A DNA stretch of 64,000 nucleotides from Neorhodopirellula pilleata (GTDB lineage: Bacteria > Planctomycetota > Planctomycetia > Pirellulales > Pirellulaceae). Positions 16,805-25,562 of the stretch are shown piece after piece. The notes below the pieces were generated by a model. The model was not told the origin of the DNA, searched no databases, and was given only the letters and a program-made list of their open reading frames with translations. Within the stretch, counting starts at the first letter, position 1; each line of letters opens with the position of its first letter. Made by a program: the position numbers and the translations under genes. The stretch is from NCBI RefSeq assembly GCF_007859915.1, contig NZ_SJPM01000002.1:561919-625918 (forward strand). Direction: 5' to 3'.

Positions 16805-16829
16805 CGAAACTCTTGGCGAGTTTCGCTAC
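16805..16829. repeat. GAAACTC/GAGTTTCGCTAC hairpin repeat (copy 1)
   Basis: CGAAACTC, loop TTGGC, then GAGTTTCG forms an 8-bp hairpin 35 bases after the previous stop. The same motif recurs at 58284-58312 with a longer stem. It may serve as a terminator. Confidence 0.5.
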
Positions 16830-16893
16830 ATCAGTTATCGCAGCTTTTGGTGTTTTATGAACGCAATTGATACAAGCCCGACGCGCGACGGCG

Positions 16894-17000
16894 TGTTGAT
16901 TGAGTGCACGTTTGGGCGTTTTCGTTTAACGGCAAGCCGCAGGCGTTTGCGTTTTAAAACTCTGTCGCCTGCGGCTTGCCGTTAAACGATTAAATCAACA
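16894..17000. repeat. Dispersed palindrome, family A (copy 1)
   Basis: Inner arms of 23 bp (CGTTTAACGGCAAGCCGCAGG, positions 16923-16945, with the complement at 16966-16988) surround a ~20-base loop. Outer ends TGTTGATT and AATCAACA are also complementary. A second copy with the same inner arms lies at 53574-53700. Confidence 0.85.
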
Positions 17001-17064
17001 GACCGGCGAGCGAGGGAATTCGTTTTTAACCGACTACAGGGGATCCCTCGCTTACGCTTTTTGA

Positions 17065-17235
17065 AGTTGCGCTTTTGCCTGTGGCATTGGTTTATCGTAA
17101 CCCGACGCGTAAGCGAGGGATGAGTCAATATCAATTATCCCTCGCTTACGCAGCGGGTTACGAAAAAAACGCAACTTCAAAACTTACGCAGCGGGTTACG
17201 AAAAACCAATGCCACAGGAAAAAACGCAACTTTAA
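17065..17235. repeat. Dispersed palindrome, family B (copy 1, composite)
   Basis: The core arms are 17096-17121 and 17137-17162 (…GCGTAAGCGAGGGAT / ATCCCTCGCTTACGC…) around the loop TGAGTCAATATCAATTA. Outside these, GCTTTTGCCTGTGGCATTGG on the left is matched by an inverted copy near 17205-17225, so the element is longer than the core and partly duplicated. The loop is the inverse of that in the copy at 23631. Confidence 0.8.
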
Positions 17236-17275
17236 AAACTTGCGCGTCGGGCTTGTATGTTTGCGGCCTAGCCTT

Positions 17276-17384
17276 CTTAGGGCCTATCCGAAAAGGGGTC
17301 TGCCCCTTTGGAGGCGAGTCAATTTTCGTTGCTTTTCTGGTTTCGCCGGAGAGGGTCAGACCCCTTTTCGGATAGGCTCTTAAG
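17276..17384. repeat. Dispersed palindrome, family C (copy 1)
   Basis: 21-bp perfect arms lie at 17282-17302 and 17357-17377. The core AGGGGTCTG … GGAGGCGA … CGCCGGAGAGGGTCAGACCCC is shared with the copy at 25455-25557. The outermost ~12 bases (CCTATCCGAAAA) are specific to this copy. It lies just downstream of the tadC stop and may act as a terminator. Confidence 0.85.
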
Positions 17385-17412
17385 CTGAAACTGAGTCTTG
17401 ATGAAACACGCT

Positions 17413-18405
17413 TTATGGCTGGCTGAGCAGTTGACGCCACATGGTGATCGCGGCGGGGCCGACCAACACGACGAAAATGCCAGGGAAGATAAAGATCACT
17501 AGCGGGAAGATCATCTTCACGGCCGTCTTGGCGGCTTTCTCTTCTGCGATCTGACGGCGTTTGGTTCGCATCGAATCGCTTTGAACCCGCAGGGCGGTCG
17601 CGACACTCGATCCGAACTTATCCGCTTGGATCAAGATCGATGCGAGTTGTTTCAGGTCATCCACTCCGCTGCGGTAACCAAGGGCTTGCAGAACTTCCGA
17701 TCGCGGACGTCCGAATTGCAGTTGTTGGTTTGCGATATTGAACTCTTCGCCGACGTTCTTATGGCTTTTCTTCATCTCCTCGGAAACCTTGCGAAGGGCT
17801 TGGTCCATGCCCAAACCGGCTTCGACACAAACGACCATCAGGTCGAGGGCATCGGGCAGTCCGAGAAAGATCGACTCGCGTCGTTTACTCGCCAGATAAC
17901 TGAGCACGAACGAGGGCAAGCCGAAGCCAACGATCATGCCGCCGAACAATTTGATCAACAGTCCCTCGCTGAGCCCGTCGAAAATAATCCCGAACACGCC
18001 CCCGAAGAACAATCCGATTCCGGTGCAAACCAACTGAATCATCTTGAAAACGACCGGCGAATGTTCACGTCGAAATCCTGCGTTGACGAGTTTCTCGCGC
18101 AGCTTGGACATCTCGGCTTCGTTGCCGGCGACGGAATTCGCCAAAGGGTTGGCAGCCTTTTCGAGTGCCGCGGTCAATGCCTCGTTTTTGGTTCTTGCTT
18201 TTTCTTCCGCCTCGATCGTACGCCCGCCACGTTTGGGGTTCTTCAATCGTTCTAGGCGCGATTCGGTGTCGGCGTGGTCGCCCCCACTGAATTGATTCAT
18301 GACCAACCAAGCTACCGATCCCACGCCCAAGAACATGGCGATCGGGGTAATGACGGTCATATTGAACATGCCCGAGGAGGCGGCTTCGGCAATGAGGATC
18401 AACAT
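17413..18405 (-). CDS. TadC-type pilus assembly membrane protein
   Basis: A 330-residue type II secretion F-like inner-membrane protein of the Tad (type IVc pilus) system. There is an N-terminal hydrophobic segment (~18-37) and two central membrane segments (~123-175). The conserved cytoplasmic GspF/TadC domain contains LPDALDLMVVCVEAGLGMDQAL (residues ~184 on) and QADKFGSSVATAL, and a C-terminal membrane anchor follows. It follows tadB after ~70 bases and is the last gene of the three-gene operon. With TadB it forms the platform onto which pilin is assembled by the TadA ATPase. Confidence 0.88.
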   Translation of the reverse strand: MLILIAEAASSGMFNMTVITPIAMFLGVGSVAWLVMNQFSGGDHADTESRLERLKNPKRGGRTIEAEEKARTKNEALTAALEKAANPLANSVAGNEAEMSKLREKLVNAGFRREHSPVVFKMIQLVCTGIGLFFGGVFGIIFDGLSEGLLIKLFGGMIVGFGLPSFVLSYLASKRRESIFLGLPDALDLMVVCVEAGLGMDQALRKVSEEMKKSHKNVGEEFNIANQQLQFGRPRSEVLQALGYRSGVDDLKQLASILIQADKFGSSVATALRVQSDSMRTKRRQIAEEKAAKTAVKMIFPLVIFIFPGIFVVLVGPAAITMWRQLLSQP

Positions 18406-18476
18406 GGAACGAAGGGGGCTTTGGGATGACGATGAACGATGAACGAGTGAAGTCGGCGCGCGAATGCCGTGTGGAA

Positions 18477-19439
18477 CTAGACTTTGATCGTGATGATTTT
18501 CTTAATCACCAAGGCACCGAGAATTTGAGTCACGATGGCGGCACCGAGCATGTATTGGCCCATCGGATCGGTAAACAAGGTGATGACGTATTCGTAGTTG
18601 AGCTTGAGCATTGTCAAGAACAGAACGGGAGGCAACGCGAGCAGCACCGCGCCGCTCATTCGTCCTTCGCCCGTGAGCGCTTGAATCTGTCCAAGGATCT
18701 GAAGTCGTTCCCGAACTAAATGGCCGATCTTGTCAAGAATTTCGCTCAAGTCACCGCCCGTTTGTCGTTGCAAGATCACGGCGGTGGCGAAAAACCGGAT
18801 ATCCATATTGGGAACACGCTCGGCCATATCTTCGATCGATTCGTCCAGCGGGATGCCGAACTTTTGCTCTTCGAAGCAACGCTTGAATTCGGTTGCCAGC
18901 GGCGGTTCCATTTCTTCGCCGACCAAGCCGAATCCCGCCTGAAGCGAGTGTCCGGCACGGAGTGATCGCCCGAGCAATTCCAAGGCTTCGGGAATCTGTT
19001 GCCCGAATTTTGCCAAACGTTTCTTGCGTTTATGTAGCACGTAACCAAACGGCAACACTCCCACCGCCGCTCCGACGATCGGGCCCAACAAAATGGGTAG
19101 CGGCGAGATCACACACAACGCGAAGCCGAACAGGAAGCCGATCCCGCAGAGACCGAAAAACTGCATGACCGAGATACCGATATCGGCTTGCTCGAGATAC
19201 TTGTGAACAGCCGGTACGTTCTCAAGGAGCTTTTTGACAAGCTGTCCGGCCCCCTCACTTTCGTCCACCAACAGCAGCGACTGCTTCTTCTCCGTCGCAC
19301 CGGTTTTCTTCGATGCGAGTTGGGTCAATCGGTCTTCGGTCGCCGTCGTCTCTTCGGTTGCCATAAGCATCGACGATGCGAACGCAACGATCGATGCGAC
19401 AAAGATGCCGACGGCAGCGATGATGATGAAGGAGGACAT
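18477..19439 (-). CDS. TadB-type pilus assembly membrane protein
   Basis: A 320-residue inner-membrane protein with an N-terminal membrane segment, two further segments near residues 95-135, and a C-terminal segment. The GspF-like domain has LGRSLRAGHSLQAGFGLVGEE (here LELLGRSLRAGHSLQAGFG) and TAVILQRQTGGDLSEIL, typical of TadB. It lies between tadA (52-base gap) and tadC on the same strand. Its partner order A-B-C is the usual Tad arrangement. Confidence 0.9.
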   Translation of the reverse strand: MSSFIIIAAVGIFVASIVAFASSMLMATEETTATEDRLTQLASKKTGATEKKQSLLLVDESEGAGQLVKKLLENVPAVHKYLEQADIGISVMQFFGLCGIGFLFGFALCVISPLPILLGPIVGAAVGVLPFGYVLHKRKKRLAKFGQQIPEALELLGRSLRAGHSLQAGFGLVGEEMEPPLATEFKRCFEEQKFGIPLDESIEDMAERVPNMDIRFFATAVILQRQTGGDLSEILDKIGHLVRERLQILGQIQALTGEGRMSGAVLLALPPVLFLTMLKLNYEYVITLFTDPMGQYMLGAAIVTQILGALVIKKIITIKV

Positions 19440-19491
19440 GGTGCAAAGTTTGAAGTGTAAAGTGGGAGACTGGAAACGATGAGAGGCTTGC

Positions 19492-20811
19492 TTAGGCTTC
19501 CATCATCACGCGTTCGCGGAAAGCACTGCTGGGCAATCGAACGCCGGCCGCTTCCAGCTTGCTCATGAATCCCGGACGAACGCCTGGGCATTCGAAAACG
19601 CCGTATGCTTTGCCTTGTTCGTTGATGCCGATTTGGCGATAGCGATAAATGTCCTGCAACACGACGGTGTCTTGTTCCATCCCGACGACCTCGGTGATCG
19701 CCGTGACCCGACGAGGACCACCTTGCAACCGGTTGGCTTGGATCAGAACATCGACCGCGCCGGAGATCTGTTGACGAATCGCTTTTACCGGCAAATCGTA
19801 TCCGGCCATCATGACGAGTGTTTCCAAACGAGCGATTGCATCGCGAGGCGTGTTGGCGTGAACCGTCGTCAAGGATCCGTCGTGGCCCGTGTTCATCGCT
19901 TGAAGCATGTCCAAGGTTTCGCCACCACGACATTCGCCGATGATGATCCGTTCGGGACGCATCCGCAGGGCGTTCTTGACCAAGTCGGTCGCGGTAACCG
20001 CACCGCTGCCTTCGATATTCGGCGGGCGAGTTTCCAAGCGAACCACATGGTCTTGTTGTAATTGCAATTCGGCCGCGTCTTCGATCGTCACGATTCGATC
20101 ATCATGGCCGATGAACGACGACAGGGTATTGAGCAACGTCGTTTTACCTGAGCCGGTTCCCCCGGCGATGATCATGTTCAGGCGTGCCTTGATGCAGCCC
20201 TCGAGCAACATCACCATCTCAGGCGTGAAGGCGCGATAGTTCAGCAAGTCCTCGAGCTTCAATGGATTGCTACCGAAGCGGCGAATCGAAACCGCCGCTC
20301 CGTCGAGAGCCAGCGGCGGAATGATCGCGTTGACCCGAGAACCATCTTCCAAACGAGCGTCGACCATCGGACAGGTCTCATCGACGCGTCGACCCACCTT
20401 GCTCACGATTCGGTCGATGATTTGTAAGAGATGCTTACCGTCGCGGAATTCCACGTCGGTCTTTTGCATCTGGCCGTTTTTTTCGACGTAGATGTTCTTG
20501 GGCCCGTTGATCAAGATGTCACTGACCTTGGGGTCTTTTAAAATCAGTTCCAATGGCCCCAGCCCGAACGTTTCGTCCAACACCTCGTCGACAATTCGTT
20601 CGCGTTCTTGGCGGTTGAGCAATGTGTCTTCGGCATCGCAGAGATGCTCGACGACCATCCGGATTTCGCGTTTGAGCGTATCGCCTTGCAGATCTCCAAC
20701 CCGCGACAGGTCCAGCTTATCAACCAGCTTGCCGTGGATCCGGCGTTTGATTTCTTCAAACTGTTCTTGACGTGTATTATCGGGGCGAAGGGTAGCTGAG
20801 TTTTGACGCAT
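19492..20811 (-). CDS. TadA/CpaF secretion ATPase
   Basis: A 439-residue ATPase of the CpaF/TadA (VirB11-like) family that powers Tad pilus assembly and secretion. The N-terminal domain (~1-130) precedes the ATPase core. Walker A is GGTGSGKTT near residue 217, with Asp/His boxes [13 protein letters not shown] and a Walker B-like [11 protein letters not shown] near 288. [15 protein letters not shown] follows. The upstream region has two adjacent perfect palindromes that may be an operator. Pilin, secretin, CpaB and TadZ are not in this window, so the apparatus must be completed from elsewhere. Confidence 0.93.
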   Translation of the reverse strand: MRQNSATLRPDNTRQEQFEEIKRRIHGKLVDKLDLSRVGDLQGDTLKREIRMVVEHLCDAEDTLLNRQERERIVDEVLDETFGLGPLELILKDPKVSDILINGPKNIYVEKNGQMQKTDVEFRDGKHLLQIIDRIVSKVGRRVDETCPMVDARLEDGSRVNAIIPPLALDGAAVSIRRFGSNPLKLEDLLNYRAFTPEMVMLLEGCIKARLNMIIAGGTGSGKTTLLNTLSSFIGHDDRIVTIEDAAELQLQQDHVVRLETRPPNIEGSGAVTATDLVKNALRMRPERIIIGECRGGETLDMLQAMNTGHDGSLTTVHANTPRDAIARLETLVMMAGYDLPVKAIRQQISGAVDVLIQANRLQGGPRRVTAITEVVGMEQDTVVLQDIYRYRQIGINEQGKAYGVFECPGVRPGFMSKLEAAGVRLPSSAFRERVMMEA

Positions 20812-20897
20812 GACCGGTGAAATCCTTTACGAGATGTCTAAATTGACTCACGTAAAGGTAGACCGCGATTTGTGACACAAGCCATGAATGCAACCCG

Positions 20898-20918
20898 ATT
20901 GACGTCAATGCACGTGCA
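20898..20918. promoter_or_regulatory. Two abutting palindromes upstream of tadA
   Basis: ATTGACGTCAAT (20898-20909) and TGCACGTGCA (20909-20918) are perfect palindromes about 90 bases upstream of the tadA start. Read toward tadA, TTGACG could also serve as a -35 box. A regulator binding site is inferred. Confidence 0.35.
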
Positions 20919-21035
20919 ATAATATGACGGCGAGGCAACTTAAATCGGTCGATCGGGTCGCGTCGGTTGTGCCGCCGGCAACGCGGTCGAGCGAGCGGCG
21001 AATGAAAATCAAACCTAGCCCTGATTATTACTTTG

Positions 21036-22805
21036 TCACGCTTGAACGTTACTCTGGCGATAACGGTGCCCCAATACCAACATGGCGACCAACCAAGCCG
21101 TTCCTAAAAACAATGGGGCAAGGACGGGCAATGCAACACACGCACCGGCCACCGACAAGAACATTCCGCCCAAGATAGCATTGCCACCCCAAAGATGCCC
21201 GGCCATGGCGAGGAAAGCAAACCCGCTCGTCAGACTGGCAAGTACCATCACATCGAGATGATCAAAATAACCCACCGCCCACAGAACATTCACGAACGTT
21301 AACGTCGCCAAATACCCTAACCAAATGGACCACACCGGCCGTTCGGCAATTCCGCGTGGCATCCATAACCCGTCTCGCGAGTGATGAATGATCAAGCCGA
21401 TGCCCACCAGCATGAATAACCGCGGGACGAAGTAGCCCGACAACGCCGCGACGGTCCAGGCCGATGCGGACATCGCCGACCGAGTCTCGTCGGTCATTCC
21501 CTGGGAAATGGCGAACATACCCAGATGCGTGACGAAGACGACCCAACCGATCCGCTGGAGGGCGCGCCCCCAATTCGAAAACGCTGCTTGGTGCTGATCG
21601 CGATAAAGCTCGCGGGCCATTTTTTCGACGATGCCGTCTGGGCCCGCCAACGTCGGCTCGCCTAACAATACCCGATCAAGGTCATCGGCTAGTTCGTCGG
21701 CGGTGCGGTATCGCGCAGTCCGGTCGGGAGCCATCGCTCGCGCGATCACGCTTTCCAGATCGACAAGTTCTGGAATCCGCGGCATCCCACCGGGCCAGGC
21801 CAACCGTAGCGAGGGCGGGTCGTCCGAAAGCACATTGGCGAGCACGGCGGCCACCGAATCCCCTTTGTGCGGAGGGCTTCCGGTGAGTAACGCGAACAAG
21901 ATGCCGCCGATGGAATAGATGTCCGTAGCCGCCGTGACGTCGGATTCACCGCGTGCTTGTTCGGGACTCATGTAGTGCGGCGTTCCGAGTACTTGGCCGT
22001 CCTGAGTCAATTGCGGTTCATCCCGATGCCACTTGGCCAAGCCGAAGTCGACGATTTTGGCTTGGCCGTCCTCGTCGATTAGCACGTTGTCCGGTTTGAG
22101 ATCCCGATGAATGATACCGCGTCGGTGAGCGTAGGCGACCCCGCGTGCGATGTCCCGCGCCGTCGTGACCGCAGCACAGATAGATGTTTTTAGGTCGACG
22201 CATCCGCTCGTCGATGCAACCGCGGCGGTGTTCTGTTCGAGCCGATTGCGTTGTTCGATTACGTCGGCTTGCAAGGATCGACCGCTTACCAGCGGCATGA
22301 CGAAATAATCCATTCCACGCCAACGACCGATCGCGTGAATCGCCAAAATGTTCGGATGCGAAAGCACCGCGGCGGCTTCGGCTTCGATACGAAACCGCAT
22401 CCGCAATTCGTCATCGGCGAGGACGCCGTCGCTGATCAGCTTAACGGCAACGCGTCGCCGGAGACTCCTTTGAGTCGCCTCATAAACTACCCCCATTCCG
22501 CCTCGAGCGATCTCGCGTTCCAAGTGAAAATCATCTAAGCATTCACCCACCAAAGAAGGGCAGATGTCTGATTCGCTCGGGTGCATCCACTGGTGATTAG
22601 CGAGAAAGCTCCTTAAGCCATCGGTGTGCTCTGGATGCTGGGCGATGAACTCATGAGGTTCGATCTTTTCTCCCCGCTCGGTTCTCTCGATGAATTCAGC
22701 CAAGACCGATTCCAGCGACACCTCATTCGGCGACGGTTCGGTCGAATCGTTTTGCGATGCGTCATTGCGCGCACGCGGTCGGAGGTTGGTCGTCGGTTCA
22801 CTCAT
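21036..22805 (-). CDS. Membrane Ser/Thr protein kinase
   Basis: A 589-residue protein. After a ~90-residue N-terminal region, the Hanks-type kinase domain spans ~93-380. It has a Gly loop (IARGGMGVVYEA), the catalytic Lys in VAVKLI, HRDLKPDNV and DFGLAKWHR, and an APE equivalent in SPEQARGE. The C-terminal ~180 residues contain several hydrophobic segments, suggesting four or more membrane spans. All catalytic residues are present. Such kinases are numerous in planctomycetes. Substrates are unknown, and the membrane domain suggests sensing of the envelope. Confidence 0.9.
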   Translation of the reverse strand: MSEPTTNLRPRARNDASQNDSTEPSPNEVSLESVLAEFIERTERGEKIEPHEFIAQHPEHTDGLRSFLANHQWMHPSESDICPSLVGECLDDFHLEREIARGGMGVVYEATQRSLRRRVAVKLISDGVLADDELRMRFRIEAEAAAVLSHPNILAIHAIGRWRGMDYFVMPLVSGRSLQADVIEQRNRLEQNTAAVASTSGCVDLKTSICAAVTTARDIARGVAYAHRRGIIHRDLKPDNVLIDEDGQAKIVDFGLAKWHRDEPQLTQDGQVLGTPHYMSPEQARGESDVTAATDIYSIGGILFALLTGSPPHKGDSVAAVLANVLSDDPPSLRLAWPGGMPRIPELVDLESVIARAMAPDRTARYRTADELADDLDRVLLGEPTLAGPDGIVEKMARELYRDQHQAAFSNWGRALQRIGWVVFVTHLGMFAISQGMTDETRSAMSASAWTVAALSGYFVPRLFMLVGIGLIIHHSRDGLWMPRGIAERPVWSIWLGYLATLTFVNVLWAVGYFDHLDVMVLASLTSGFAFLAMAGHLWGGNAILGGMFLSVAGACVALPVLAPLFLGTAWLVAMLVLGHRYRQSNVQA

Positions 22806-23083
22806 CCGTCGGATTGTACCATTATGTAGTCGTTTTGTTTGTTACAACGCCTGATCAAAGACGCGACATTGACGACACCCATCCCGTCACGTCATCGATT
22901 CGACCGCGCGATAGTCCGTTCGATCGATCCGCCTGATTGACATATGACGTTCCGGGCGGCCCGACCGCAGGAGTTTCCACGATACTTGCGATTGACGGTC
23001 CTACCCCTGCTCGCGTGAAGAATTCTTCGCGTTATCATACCCGCACGAGTGTTCAGCCCCCTCACAAGCATTGGAGTTTGAAG
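22806..23083. other. Divergent spacer upstream of mscL
   Basis: About 280 bases between the divergent kinase and mscL genes. The longer open frame upstream of mscL begins at 22937 but is not part of the conserved protein. I see no named element. Confidence 0.3.
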
Positions 23084-23551
23084 ATGAGTTTGGTGAAAGA
23101 GTTTAAAGAGTTCGCCCTTAAAGGTAGCGTGGTCGACTTGGCCGTGGGTGTGGTGATCGGAGGGGCGTTCGGCAAGATCGTGGCGTCGATGGTTGATAAC
23201 TTAATCATGCCACCGATCAATTTGTTGACGGCCAAATTCGGCGTCAATTTCAAGGAAGCGGCTTTAAAAATTGAAACCGAATCTCCGAAGCTTGATGACG
23301 CCGGGAAGGTGATCGAAGGCGAGGGCGCCGGCATGGTGGTGCAAGATTATCCTGTCCTTAATTATGGGCCATTTGTGCAGACGGTATTCGAGTTCTTGCT
23401 AATTGCGATGGCGTTGTTCGTCGCGATCAAATTAATCAACATCGCTCGAGCGAGAATGGACGGCGAGCCCGAAGAACAAGAAGCCGCCGAACCGCCGGAG
23501 GATATTAAATTGCTCCGCGATATCCGTGACGCGTTGCAGAAGTCGTCTTAA
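23084..23551 (+). CDS. mscL: Large-conductance mechanosensitive channel
   Basis: A 155-residue MscL. The first membrane helix (VVDLAVGVVIGGAFGKIVASM) and the second (FEFLLIAMALFVAIKLIN) are both conserved, and the C-terminal bundle (IKLLRDIRDAL) is present. The ATG at 23084 gives the usual start MSLVKEFKEFALKGSVVDLA. At 155 residues it is longer than the ~136 usual in E. coli, because the periplasmic loop (~65-100) carries an acidic insertion (ETESPKLDDAGKVIEGEG). The channel opens under membrane tension to release solutes during osmotic downshock. Confidence 0.95.
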   Translation: MSLVKEFKEFALKGSVVDLAVGVVIGGAFGKIVASMVDNLIMPPINLLTAKFGVNFKEAALKIETESPKLDDAGKVIEGEGAGMVVQDYPVLNYGPFVQTVFEFLLIAMALFVAIKLINIARARMDGEPEEQEAAEPPEDIKLLRDIRDALQKSS

Positions 23552-23600
23552 CGGATTGGGGCGTTTTGTTTGAATCGCAACCCGACGCGTGACTTTTGAA

Positions 23601-23700
23601 GCTGCGCTTTTGCCTGTGGCATTGGTTTATCATAATCCGCTGCGTCAGCGAGGGATAATTGATATTGACTCATCCCTCGCTTACGCAGCGGGTTACGACT
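23601..23700. repeat. Dispersed palindrome, family B (copy 2)
   Basis: Arms lie at 23631-23656 and 23672-23697, preceded by the same GCGCTTTTGCCTGTGGCATT leader as the copy at 17065. The central loop TAATTGATATTGACTCA is the exact reverse complement of the loop in copy 1. It follows the mscL stop by about 50 bases. Confidence 0.85.
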
Positions 23701-23852
23701 AAATTAACAGCCAGCTAGATGCGGGCACCGCTGTGAGAATTTAGCTCTTCGAGGCCCGTGGCTAAGGGCATTGGTGCACAAACTTGCGAAGTGTAGCCAC
23801 CGGCTCTCGAAAGGGGATTGCCGGGTCTCCGCCGAAGCGGCTGCGACCCAGC

Positions 23853-24782
23853 CTACGATGAGGTTTCTAATCTTTCCAACTCTGATCGGATTCGACGCAG
23901 GGATTCCAGCGAAATCCGGTCGTTGTGGCGCATGTCGGGCACCTCGATCCAGACTTTCGTTGGCGTTGTGAGTGATTCGTAAAGGGCTCGTCCGTTCTTC
24001 ATCGGCACGATGCGATCGGGGGCTCCGTGGATTTGAACCACGTTGCCTTGGTATTGGTTCAAATGCGCGACGCTGTCAAAGTGATTGTGCATCAAGACTT
24101 TCACCGGCAGGAACCAAAACATGTCCGATCCCGCCTCGGCGACGCTGTCGAAGGTGCGGTCCAAGACGATTGATTTCGGCGGCGTCTTTCGCTTGACCAA
24201 CTCATCGATCAACCCGGCCGCGATTCCTCCGCCGAGCGAGCGGCCGTAAACCAGAATTTTTTCGACGGGCGTACCTGTCGCCTCCGACAACGCGTCCATC
24301 GCGGAAACGGCGTCTTCGATGCAACTTTCTTGGGTCGGCGTGAAAGCAGACGCCTGAAAACCGCGATACTCGGCCGTCAGGACGGTGGCGTCGAGCACAT
24401 CGGACAAACGCCGCGTCCATCCGTCCATCTCGATCGCCCGAATCCCGTTGCCGTGCAAGAACAGGACAACTCGCTCGGCATCATCACGAACGTAAATTCG
24501 TCCAAATAAAGCACTGCCGTCGGTGGTCGTGTACTCAAATGGCGATACCGTCCCGACGATAGGCTCATCAGGGGTGAATCGGTTCGGGTCCATCAATGGA
24601 ATCGCGTCGAAGTACGCTCCGGGAAACACCAAACGTGGCTCCCAATAAACCAAGGCCGCGCAGACGCAGAGGTAAACGAAGACCAGGAATGAAGCCGTCC
24701 GGAAAATTCGCCACTGAATACTTGGACGAGACTTGGGCTGGCGACCTGGATCCGTCCCCAGTGTTGTCGCGGTCGTCGCCAT
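23853..24782 (-). CDS. Membrane-anchored alpha/beta hydrolase
   Basis: An alpha/beta hydrolase of about 309 residues. Near the N-terminus is a single membrane segment (ASFLVFVYLCVCAALVYW). The lid and core then show VVLFLHGNG (oxyanion loop), VYGRSLGGG (nucleophile Ser elbow) and a late Asp/His (HGAPDRIVPM, and RHNDRIS at the end). The family includes Bem46-like serine hydrolases. Three starts are possible (24887, 24842, 24782). I chose 24782 because the longer forms overlap the divergent gene at 24841, and the first two ATGs are not backed by a ribosome site. The substrate is unknown. Confidence 0.8.
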   Translation of the reverse strand: MATTATTLGTDPGRQPKSRPSIQWRIFRTASFLVFVYLCVCAALVYWEPRLVFPGAYFDAIPLMDPNRFTPDEPIVGTVSPFEYTTTDGSALFGRIYVRDDAERVVLFLHGNGIRAIEMDGWTRRLSDVLDATVLTAEYRGFQASAFTPTQESCIEDAVSAMDALSEATGTPVEKILVYGRSLGGGIAAGLIDELVKRKTPPKSIVLDRTFDSVAEAGSDMFWFLPVKVLMHNHFDSVAHLNQYQGNVVQIHGAPDRIVPMKNGRALYESLTTPTKVWIEVPDMRHNDRISLESLRRIRSELERLETSS

Positions 24783-24840
24783 CTCAGTTTCTATCGCTGT
24801 CTCGGCTGTTTGTGCGGGATGGGGGGATGGTTCGGTCAGC

Positions 24841-25455
24841 ATGGAATCGTTCGCGGGTGGTTTCAATTGGAAAGATGGTCGTTTCATCCTAACGATTTAC
24901 CATCGCGTGGTAGAGTTCAATCCGTTGTTTAAGGTCCATTTCGGCCGTTCAAGAATGGGGGATGTCTCCGGAATGTTTTGCCGCAACCGCTACACCGACT
25001 TTGACCGTGACGATGATGCGATCGCTCGCATCCGTTGCGGACGGATCGTGATGGAACACGGCAAACTGGTTTCGGTCGAGCGACATTTGTGGTCCAGTCC
25101 GGTTTCGATCGCCCAGGTTTGGTGGGAATCCGAACGCGGGCGGATTCGCGGCGATGTTTGTTATTTGGATTATCACATCCCTCGTGGTTTGCCGCAGTTC
25201 ATCACGCTTGACTACATCCGTTCGGGCCAACAAACACGGTACCGCACCTTCATCGGGGCGTGTCATATCCTCAACGAGATCGCCAAACGACGACAGAGTG
25301 CGGCGATCGTCGCTCACGTCACGAACGCACGGATCAGCGACCGTTTGTTGCAACGCCAAGGCTGGGAACGGCACATGCCACAGTGGCGTGGACGGCATTT
25401 CATCCGTCGTTTCTACGAAGGATACCCGTCCGTCGATCTAACCCGTTATGCCTGA
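24841..25455 (+). CDS. Hypothetical planctomycete protein
   Basis: A protein of about 204 residues that I cannot place. The core has GRFILTIYHRVVEFNPLFKV and RNRYTDFDRDDDAIARIRCG near the start, and a C-terminal part with Arg/His-rich segments (RQGWERHMPQWRGRHFIRRF). There is no signal peptide. The ATG at 24841 overlaps a possible start of the divergent hydrolase as CATG; the frame is open further upstream. The TGA at 25453-25455 sits at the edge of the palindrome that follows. I assign no function. Confidence 0.6.
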   Translation: MESFAGGFNWKDGRFILTIYHRVVEFNPLFKVHFGRSRMGDVSGMFCRNRYTDFDRDDDAIARIRCGRIVMEHGKLVSVERHLWSSPVSIAQVWWESERGRIRGDVCYLDYHIPRGLPQFITLDYIRSGQQTRYRTFIGACHILNEIAKRRQSAAIVAHVTNARISDRLLQRQGWERHMPQWRGRHFIRRFYEGYPSVDLTRYA

Positions 25456-25562
25456 GAACGTGTTTTAAAAAGGGGTCTGACCCTTTGGAGGCGAATCGAT
25501 TTCATTGGGTTTTTGGCCTCGCCGGAGAGGGTCAGACCCCTTTTTAAAACACGTTCTGAGCA
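25450..25562. repeat. Dispersed palindrome, family C (copy 2)
   Basis: 29-bp perfect arms lie at 25455-25483 and 25529-25557, enclosing a 45-base loop. The core is shared with 17276-17384, but the outer ~16 bases (AGAACGTGTTTTAAAA) differ and are still fully complementary. It lies exactly between two convergent genes, and its right arm contains the stop codon and last codons of the gene on the minus strand, so it may act as a terminator. Confidence 0.9.
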
